This document shows positions 18,691-25,656 of a stretch of DNA of 25,656 nucleotides, one piece after another. The DNA lies in contig BFEA01000448.1 in the NCBI GenBank assembly GCA_003427395.1, positions 869,063 through 894,718 on the forward strand, written 5' to 3'. The position numbers and the translations under genes were made by a program. This stretch comes from Chara braunii (Eukaryota > Streptophyta > Charophyceae > Charales > Characeae). The stretch's first letter is position 1. Every line of letters starts with the position of its first letter. The notes beneath the pieces are model-generated. The model was not told the DNA's origin, did no database searches, and was given only the letters and a program-made list of their open reading frames with translations.

Positions 18691-19506
18691 CTAAATCACA
18701 TGCATCCTCCATACTCCGTCCTTCCTGTGGCGCCCGAACTTTGAACCCTTGTAATCAAGCCACCGCACCTCAAACAGCAAAAAGACATCATCCACATAGG
18801 ATGGCGCGGCCGCCGCCTCTCGGCTAACTATGGCGTCTCAAGCTTTCGTGCTTACTTCTAGGCAGTCGTACTTGCCTATTCGTAGGACGATGATGACTTC
18901 CTCGGCTTTATCTCCGTTGAAGGGCCCATATTTCAATGAGAGCCTATAAAACTCCTAAGTCAACTAGGCACACTCTATATGCACCCTTCTCATGGAGTCG
19001 GCTACTTCTAAAATGTGCTCAATCCCCCCAAACCACTCGGCTATGAATTCCGGTACCCAAGCCGTTATCGGTAGACTTGGAGGTTTGATTTCCTTCCATC
19101 CTCCCATCACAACTCTGCTACTAACTTCGTCCCATCCCTTGTTGGCGAACAATTTGCCTTCCTTTCGGGTTCGGGCCTCTGCATCCCCTAGAAGCCCCAT
19201 CGGGTCCTGTTCCATTGCTAACGTGGTGCAAAACAGGTGTCATCCATCCTCGGAAAGGACAATCGTTCCAACTGACTCTACCTTGCCTTCTTCTATATCA
19301 TCCCATCCTTCCTCTTCCCTTATCGGGTTCCAAATCCGCTCTATCCATACATATGACAACTCCCGGGCAACCTCAAACCCAATCTAATCGCACGTGGTCC
19401 CTCTCCATCCGTTCCCTGTTGGTATCGACATTTTTATTCCTCCTCTGAGTCGCCGTGGTTCCCAGCCTTTGAAGAGGTATTCCATCATCCTTTCTTCTCT
19501 AGTCAT
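18691..19506 (-). pseudogene. Unknown-family ORF, paralog copy 3 (five nonsense codons)
   Basis: One frame from ATG 19504-19506 to TAG 18691-18693 keeps the family blocks: SYVWIERIW, VGTIVLSEDG, VPEFIAEWFGGIEHIL, EFYRLSLKYGPFNGD and a decayed SYVDDVFLLFE. It is interrupted by five internal stops (three TAG, two TGA), one falling exactly where the paralogs have Trp (LSEDG-stop). There are no frameshifts. The most obvious fragment is 18964-19215 (83 residues). Copy 3 is the most decayed member, so the cluster has not been kept uniformly. Confidence 0.6.
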
Positions 19507-19590
19507 CTTGTCCTTTCCTGCACAATATCAGACCACCCGTCCTCCCTAAGTTAAGTTTCCACACTCCTCTCAGAAGTCCCAATCCTCTAT

Positions 19591-20427
19591 CTACTCATCC
19601 TCGTCCTCATCAACGAAATCGTTCTCTCCGTCGTAGAACAGCTCTTTCACCCCCTCCAGAAATATCTCCCCTATTGCCAGATTTCTATACACTATGCCCC
19701 AATGTATAGGGCTAGAGACATAGATATTGTCTAAGCTAAGACATCTGAGTATCTCGGCCAGTTCGTCCGCCCAGTTCCCCTCAAACGGCCTCATTTCTAC
19801 TGACAACCGAAAGAAATTCTGCCTAGCGCATTGGTATAGTCCGAGGTTCGTCATGGACTGACATATCCGTACTAGCCTGCTCCGAATTCCGAAAACCGCA
19901 TCCACTAGGAAGGGAGGCAGCACACATCGCATGGCTCTTACGGGTCGCCTCATACTTCCTCTATCCCCAAGTTCCACCTGCACATCTACCCTCTCCATTT
20001 CCATCTCCCTTTGCTGACACGCAGCCCACACGACCTCTGCTTCCGCCTGCTTAAACAATTCGTCCGGCGTATTCCCGAGTGCCAATTCTATGACCATAGC
20101 ATTTTTCCCATCTTTTGACAAGTAGACCCACCCCCGAGCTTCCACTGTTCCCCGGAACTCCAAATCCATTAAACTTCGTGACAACTTTGTCAAACTAACA
20201 TTAGCCCATACCGTCTCTATCCATAGGAACGCGTCTTTCCCATCCAGCATCACGGTTTGATATGCTGGTTCAAGGTCCGTCCACGCCCCATCTTCCGGGA
20301 GGACGACCGACACCCCATCCTTTACATCTACTGGCATCTCTGGACCGCTGGTATAAGTCGGGGGAGACAACCATCGCGCCATCTTGTTTCCAGCAGCCGG
20401 CCGCTGTTTTTCATGAAAGAGTACCAA
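19591..20427 (-). CDS. Unknown-family ORF, paralog copy 4 (intact)
   Basis: An uninterrupted 278-residue frame, furthest from gag. Blocks: DAFLWIETVW (65-74); ARGWVYLSKDG then MVIELALGNTPDELFKQA (97-128); CVLPPFLVDAVFGI (168-181); NFFRLSVEMRPFEGN (204-218), followed by ADELAEILRCL; and IGEIFLEGVKELF (252-264). It ends in an acidic tail (DFVDEDEDE). These blocks have the same order and spacing as in copies 1-3, the basis for calling a family. No known domain is recognised. The start at the first Met is a guess; Met16 is also possible. Confidence 0.6.
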   Translation of the reverse strand: MVLFHEKQRPAAGNKMARWLSPPTYTSGPEMPVDVKDGVSVVLPEDGAWTDLEPAYQTVMLDGKDAFLWIETVWANVSLTKLSRSLMDLEFRGTVEARGWVYLSKDGKNAMVIELALGNTPDELFKQAEAEVVWAACQQREMEMERVDVQVELGDRGSMRRPVRAMRCVLPPFLVDAVFGIRSRLVRICQSMTNLGLYQCARQNFFRLSVEMRPFEGNWADELAEILRCLSLDNIYVSSPIHWGIVYRNLAIGEIFLEGVKELFYDGENDFVDEDEDE

Positions 20428-20673
20428 CCGGTTATTCTAGTCAGGGAAACCCCTTTTCTTAAATGAGGATTATTTCAGACCCCCCATTAAGGTCTCCCTA
20501 ATTTACCTTCTCATTCCTAAGTACCTCTTTTCCCATAATTTTCTCGGTCGGCCACCGATTTGTCGACATTCTTTCTCTTGGTTCCATTCCAATTAACCTC
20601 TATCCTTCTTCCTTCCGATCATCTCTCACTCGTGTGGACTTAGAAGGGAGGGGGAATAAACTTAGAAGAATAT
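20428..20673. other. Unassigned spacer
   Basis: C/T-rich DNA between the start of copy 4 and a plus-strand coding remnant. If the element has a 5' LTR it should lie here or further right, but no block matching the left flank was seen. A plus-strand purine run GAAGGGAGGGGGAAT sits at about 20643-20657. Confidence 0.4.
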
Positions 20674-21397
20674 ATGTCCAACAATCCAAGCTCAATCAAT
20701 CTTTACGGGGGAGGGTACATAACAAAATCAGGCAATCTCACATACGGGCCATACGGGTCATCTCCTCACCGGCCATCCCAATATGGTCTCTCCGCTGGTA
20801 CTATCGGTAGGGTTTTATCCCATACCTCAAGCACAACTCAACCGTCGCGAGCGCGGTACCCAGGTCTCATCAAGGCTTTCGCTGTTTCCTCCTTACCCAG
20901 AATACCTCATCCCTTCTTGCCGCTTTGCACATCCATACCGACACCGAGGGTTACCTCGAGTGCCTAAATACAGAGACAAAGTCATCCGTCCGGGCATTCA
21001 CTTCCATCGATCTAACAAAAATCAGCCTTTCCCAAAACCATGCTACGAGAAACTACTGATCGCCTCCCAAGCTCCGTCTTTGCCCCCATGCAGCGGTGCT
21101 CCCTCCGCCTGTCCACAGGCTAGGCCCCGCCTGAGGAACGTTTCACACCCCGCCCGGCAGATCAATCGAGCTAAAGCCCGTCACCGCGTGGACGAGGATG
21201 CTAATAAGCGCTTAACGTGACAAACTACCGTTAGACAGCTCGGTGGCCTGACCCCCACATACGAACAAACGGCAGCCTACAAAGAGAACGATGTTTGGCA
21301 ACCCGCACTGGCCGGTGCGGACCAATCCTTTCCTTCCGAAAGGCAGGACGCTCGAATCCCATCATGCAAACACAAGTCCCAAGCGGGACACATATAG
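20674..21397 (+). pseudogene. Plus-strand coding remnant, family not recognised
   Basis: A frame from ATG 20674 gives a Gly/Tyr/Ser-rich start (NLYGGGYITKSGNLTYGPYG). Near 20860 the protein-like reading moves to another frame (VPKYRDKVIRPGIHFHRSN, then RPRLRNVSHPARQINRAKAR), which meets TGA at 21218-21220. It continues as protein-like sequence (VRQLGGLTPTYEQTAAYKEN) to TAG at 21395-21397. The TGA stands where a CGA would fit (ACG-TGA), consistent with CpG decay. It is opposite in strand to the retroelement, so it is probably a different gene or element. No domain recognised; chance open reading is possible. Confidence 0.3.
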
Positions 21398-23130
21398 TAC
21401 AACTGCCATCCCCTTGGTGCACCCAGCGCTTCCTACCCATAACTCACAGATTTTCTCTCAGAACAATGAGTGTCACTCCCCCTACTTTCATACATAGTGG
21501 TTGGTTCGTTCTCGTGAGAATCTTCACTTGTCTGTCCTTTCATAGGGTAGGATTGTTCCTTCTTGATAACCCGTTGTGTTCATATTGGTACCTTCAAGCA
21601 TTTTTAAAAAAAGGTGCAAAGTGCATGAGCCCACTGGGTTCAAAGAAGGAGATAGAAGGGCACCTGTCCGGTCGGATCACTCCGCGGCGGGATTTTCATT
21701 GGAGCCTGGCCTAGGCCAAGCACCAACCGCCTGCGAGGTAACCGGAACCCTTCTTTACGAAGAGGAAGGGTCGACCTGCGACTTGCCCAAGGCTTCCCCG
21801 GACTGGCGAACACTAGCACTGGACGAAGGAGGGCTAGAACCATTGCACAAGGAAATGGCTGATCAAGTACATAGCATGCATGTTATACCTCCAAGCCTGG
21901 CCATGCCATGCGCCTAGCCACCCTCAAATCTGATTTCTCACAAGGGAAAGAGCAAACACAATTTCATTTTCCTTATCTTGGGTTGTGTATGCGTCAATGC
22001 GTCGGGCGCCCCCATCGGAATAGCAAGGGTTAATTTAACCCCATGCCCGTCACCTCCACCATTTTTGTAGGGCCAAGCCCCGATAGACTTTCGAGCCTTA
22101 GTCGACCCCACTGCGGGTCCCAGTTGGCTCGGCCCGCCCACACTCATCCTCAGGGCGCGGGTCGTTCGTCCCAAGGTCACCCCCACCTAGTGCTTTGAGA
22201 TGGATGGGGGTGGGCCATCGTGCGAGAGAGCTTTGACATTAGGGATGTAGCCCAGCCCTCACGCCGGGTGGTAGTCTCGCTGGTCGCTCCACAACGCTGA
22301 TTTTCTTTTGATTTTTTATAGTGTTCTCAAGCAATTGCTCCTTCTAATGCGCAGGCAGTCCAGGGGTTCTTTGAGCCTTTCTCTTCTCTTGTGCGTAGGC
22401 TAAGCGTCATCCTTAGGCCACGCACCATTTCCCTAGGCATTTAGGCTATATGGCGTCATCGGGGTGCGGCGGGGCCGTCCTTCCCCTCGCCTCTACGCAT
22501 CCATCCGATCTCACAATTTGCTTACCACCTTATTGAAGTAGGCCCCTTAGTCTTTTCGGGGTCCTCATATGCATGCGCAGACAACATCACATTTTTCTTG
22601 GTACGATTGCACTCCCAATCACATTTCCAAGTCTCAAGTGCAAAAGTCATTTTCATGAATTGACTCTATGTTAAGGGTCTCATAACCCTTTTGTCCCTCT
22701 TCCCTTTCCCTCTTGGTGCCCAGTTCCTCTCGCCCTTATCCCACTCAAGGCATTTCTAGCCATTGCTCATATGCACAATCCCACACAAGCAAGAAGATTC
22801 ATACAATCTGTCCCGTTGGGGGTCAACACACAGCTCTTCCCACATACCTATTTTTTCTATGCACTTTGGTTGTGCTTTGTTCCCTCTTTGTTGTTCAATC
22901 CGCCCGCTCTCTTCTCATAGTCATGCAGTCAGGGAAATGGTTGAGTCAAACTGACCTCACTTTCATCTTATGCTTTCTTCTGGATTCCGCCTCTACCACT
23001 TCCTTTTTTGGACGTCCTATCTCTTGCCTTCTTGGTGGCACAAGTGACCAGCTACCCCCCCGTTGTCCTCTTTCTCCACCAATTGAGGTCTGATTTCGTT
23101 CTCCGCTCGTGCCCTGACAATGTTTTCCAA
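21398..23130. other. Unassigned DNA
   Basis: A 113-codon plus frame at 21576-21917 has some acidic, protein-like sequence (ACEVTGTLLYEEEG) but no known domain. From 21918 on I see no convincing frame, tandem repeat, RNA gene or LTR end. Composition is GC-rich to about 22500 and then T/C-rich. Confidence 0.4.
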
Positions 23131-23360
23131 GTAAGGGGGGGAGAAGGGTTAGTCATATGCTAAGTAAGGGGAAGGAAGAGATAAGGTCAGATGATAATCC
23201 GAGGAAGAGAGAGGGGAAGAGAGAGGGAGAGAGAAAAGGCAAGGGGGAAGAGGAGAGAGGGAGAAACAGGGGGAGGGAGAGAGAAGGGAAAGGGATAGGG
23301 GGAGAGCGAGAGAAGGAAGGAGAGATAGATAAATGAGAGAGAGAGAGAGAAGGCAAGAGT
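23131..23360. repeat. Purine-rich GA/GGGA low-complexity tract
   Basis: The + strand is nearly all A and G, with GAGAGAGAGAGA near 23335-23350 and many GGGAGA runs. It mirrors the purine tract at 456-750: both are purine on the + strand and both lie between satellite DNA and the pyrimidine-rich interior. The minus-strand frame across it (23153-23464) is a Ser/Leu/Pro low-complexity artefact. Confidence 0.93.
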
Positions 23361-23429
23361 CTACTAGTCCTAATCAAGTCATCACCCCGTAATAGCAGCC
23401 CAATGTCGGTCACCCATCCCTTAGAGAAA

Positions 23430-24777
23430 GAGCAACTAAAGTAAGAACCGGAACATCCTCTCATATGCTTGAACGTGACAAAAGTGTAAAAGTGAATCAG
23501 TGGAATACATGCTAATGAAGGAGAGGTTGACCAAGCAAGAACCGGAATATCAACACATGATTGAACTTGACAATCGGAAGAAATAAACTAATGTAACACA
23601 TGCACATGAAGGAGAGATTCACCAAGTAAGAACCGAATCATCAACACATGTTTGAACTTGACAAAAAGAAGAAGTGAACTAGTGGAACACATGCACATGA
23701 AGGAAAGGTAGACTAATAAGAACCGGAACATCAACATATGATTGAACTTTACAAACGGAAGAAGTGAACCAACGGAGCACATGCACATAAAGGAAAGATT
23801 GATCAAGTAAGAACCAGAACATCAACACATGCTTGAACTTGACAAAAGGAAGAAGTGAACTAGTGTTACTCATGCCCACGAAGGAAAGATTGACTAAGCA
23901 AGAACCGGAACATCAACACATGATTGAACTTGACAAACGGAAGAAGTGAAATAATGAAAACCATGCACATGAAGGAAAGGTTGACTAAGTAAGAACCGGA
24001 ACATCAACATATGTCTGAACTCGACAAAAGGAAGAAGTGAACTAGTGTTACACATGCAAATGAAGGAAAGATTGACTAAGTAAGAACCGAAACATCAACA
24101 CATGNATGAAGGAAAGATTGACTAAGTAAGAACCGAAACATCAACACATGATTAAACTTGACAAACGGAAGAAGTGAACTAAAAGAACACATGCACATGA
24201 AAAAACGGTTGACTAAGTAAGAACAGGAACATTAACACATGCTTGAACTTGATAAAAGGGAGAAGTGAACTAGTGTTACACATGCACATGAAGGAAAGAT
24301 TGACTAAGTAAGAACCGGAACATCAACACATGCTTGAACTTGACAAACGAGGAAATGTGATATATAACAGAGCACATGCACATGAAGGAAAAATTGACTA
24401 AGTAAGAACCGGAACATCAACACATGCTTGAACTTGACAAAAGGAAGTGGTGAACTAGTGTTACACATGCACACGAAGGAAAGATTGACTAAGTAAGAAC
24501 CGGAACGTCAACACATGATTGAACTTGACAAACGGAAGAAGTGAGCTAATGAAACTCATGCACATGAAGGAAAGGTTGACTAAGTAAGAACCGGAACATC
24601 AACATATGTCTGAACTCGACAAAAGGAAGAAGTGAACTTGTGAAACACATGCACATGAAGAAAAGATTGACTAAGTGAGAAACGGAACATCAACACATGC
24701 TTGAACTTGACAAAAGAAAGAAGTGAACTAGTGAAACACATGCATATGAAGGAGAGGTTGGCCAAGTAAGTACCGGT
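23430..24777. repeat. Satellite B, 91-bp tandem repeat
   Basis: About fifteen units, each with AAGTAAGAACCGGAACATCA, then a TTGAACTTGACAAA box, GGAAGAAGTGAACTAGTG and CACATGCACATGAAGGAAAG. GAACCGG-type landmarks recur at 23539, 23630, 23720, 23811, 23902 and 23993, i.e. 90-91 bp apart. A single N at 24105 sits in a unit shortened by about 40 bp. Satellite B shares GAACTTGACAA and an AGATTGA(G/C)TA box with satellite A, in the same order. Short minus-strand frames in it are repeat artefacts. Confidence 0.95.
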
Positions 24778-24786
24778 GAATTTCCA

Positions 24787-25150
24787 TGTGAGAGTTGAGC
24801 CATGTACGTAAGTGAGACTTGCTCAAACACTTGCTCATGGCTCATGCATGCAACCAAGTTTGAGACGGAATATCGTCATGTGAGAGTTATGCCATGCATG
24901 TGAGTGAGACTTGCTCAAACACATGCACATGGCTCATGATTGCAACCAAACTTGAAAGAGAACGTCATCATGTGAGAGTTAAGCCATGCATGTGAGTGAG
25001 ACTTGCTCAAACACATGCACATGGCTCAGGATTGCAACCAAACTTGAAACGGACAATCATAATGTGAGAGTTAAGCCATGCATGTGAGTGAGACTTGCTC
25101 AAACACATGCACTTGAAACGGAATATCATCCTCTACCATGTGAGTGAAAA
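24787..25150. repeat. Satellite C, 92-bp tandem repeat
   Basis: Units start at 24787, 24879, 24971 and 25063 with TGTGAGAGTT, followed by GAGTGAGACTTGCTCAAACA and GATTGCAACCAAACTTGA. The last unit has an internal deletion. CACATGCACATG is shared with satellite B. It lies between satellite B and satellite A. Confidence 0.95.
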
Positions 25151-25171
25151 ACCCAAATTAAGCAAGTTCAA

Positions 25172-25656
25172 AACATAAGTTTTGAACATGATATCATTCA
25201 TAGGAGAATCGGAACTCTACCTACTAGTGTATAGATGACAAACAAGAGATTGAGTAGCCCACATCACAAGTAATGAACTTGACAATACTCATAAAAAAAT
25301 TGGAACTCTTCCTACTAGTATGTAGATGACAGACAAGAGATTGAGTAGCCCACATCACAAGTAATAAAGTTGACAACACTCATAAAAGAATCGGAACTCT
25401 TCCTACTAGTGTGTAGATGACAAACAAGAGATTGAGTAGCCCATATCACAATAATTGAACTTGACAACACTCATAGAAGAATCGGAACTCTACCTACAAG
25501 TATGTAGATGACAAACAAGAGATTGAGTAGTCCATATCACAAGTAGTGAACTTGACAACACTCATAGAAGAATCGGAACTCTACCTGCTACTATGTAGAT
25601 GACAAACAAGAGATTGAGTAGCCCACATCACAAGTAATGAACTTGACAACACTCAT
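25172..25656. repeat. Satellite A, 91-bp tandem repeat (right array)
   Basis: Units start at 25263, 25354, 25445, 25536 and 25627, preceded by one diverged unit from about 25172. The sequence, orientation and 91-bp period match the array at 1-455. The window ends inside a unit. Confidence 0.97.

Larger units (their letters stand above)
8516..20427 (-). mobile_element. Decayed Ty3/gypsy-type retroelement with extra ORFs at both ends (extent inferred)
   Basis: The certain core is gag-pol at 9785-16300 with order gag, protease, RT, RNase H, integrase; integrase after RNase H is diagnostic of Ty3/gypsy rather than Ty1/copia. The RT (RIHTVEHECWN, PYIDDNPIKG, RRFVWDYLQDI) resembles the lineage best known to me from basidiomycetes and charophytes. 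Same-strand extra ORFs lie on both sides: four paralogs upstream of gag and a SIM-motif ORF downstream of integrase. All coding parts carry stops or frameshifts. I could not identify LTRs, a primer-binding site or target duplications, so the outer limits are simply the outermost same-strand ORFs. Confidence 0.6.

Noticed and set aside
18728-18739. TGGCGCCCGAAC, identical to the start of a lysine-tRNA-type primer-binding site
   Set aside because: It is on the + strand, opposite to the element, and lies inside decayed paralog copy 3 with no LTR beside it; the match stops after 12 bases. Chance is the simplest explanation.
23153-23464. Minus-strand 103-codon ORF
   Set aside because: It is a Ser/Leu/Pro translation of the purine tract running into satellite B.

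Overview
The window looks like repeat-rich nuclear DNA of a eukaryote, most likely a streptophyte (charophyte alga or land plant). It starts and ends in the same 91-bp satellite, has no bacterial-type gene, and its largest unit is a decayed Ty3/gypsy retroelement on the minus strand. The reverse transcriptase is of a type I associate with basidiomycete fungi and charophytes rather than the common angiosperm lineages. The organism is an inference.

Layout on the + strand: 1-455 satellite A (91-bp units); 456-750 almost pure purine; 751-4120 pyrimidine-rich non-coding DNA with many perfect hairpins, a diverged 0.6-kb duplication, a ~162-bp tandem repeat and a 26-bp tandem array; 4691-6114 two related hairpins flanking a minus-strand fragment of a DNMT3-like cytosine-5 DNA methyltransferase (4967-5365) and a ~65-bp tandem array; 6115-8515 more tandem repeats and a weak plus-strand coding remnant; 8516-9483 a minus-strand ORF with two SUMO-interaction-like motifs; 9785-16300 gag and pol (protease, RT, RNase H, integrase); 16760-20427 four tandem, mutually similar minus-strand ORFs of a family I do not recognise; 20674-21397 a plus-strand coding remnant; 21398-23130 unassigned; 23131-23360 a second purine tract; 23430-24777 satellite B (91 bp); 24787-25150 satellite C (92 bp); 25172-25656 satellite A again.

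Read along the minus strand, the element runs: four paralogous ORFs, gag, protease, RT, RNase H, integrase, SIM-motif ORF, and then 3 kb further on the methyltransferase fragment. All of these share one strand. Whether they form one giant element is unproven, because I could not find LTRs, a primer-binding site or target-site duplications. The element is dead. Pol is essentially one frame interrupted by eight stops (six TAG, one TAA, one TGA) plus a compensating frameshift pair; gag changes frame three times; the integrase has lost its first catalytic Asp. The TAG excess and CpG-consistent changes suggest decay by deamination of methylated cytosine.

The two observations most worth following are the DNMT3-like fragment and the four-fold paralogous ORF cluster upstream of gag.
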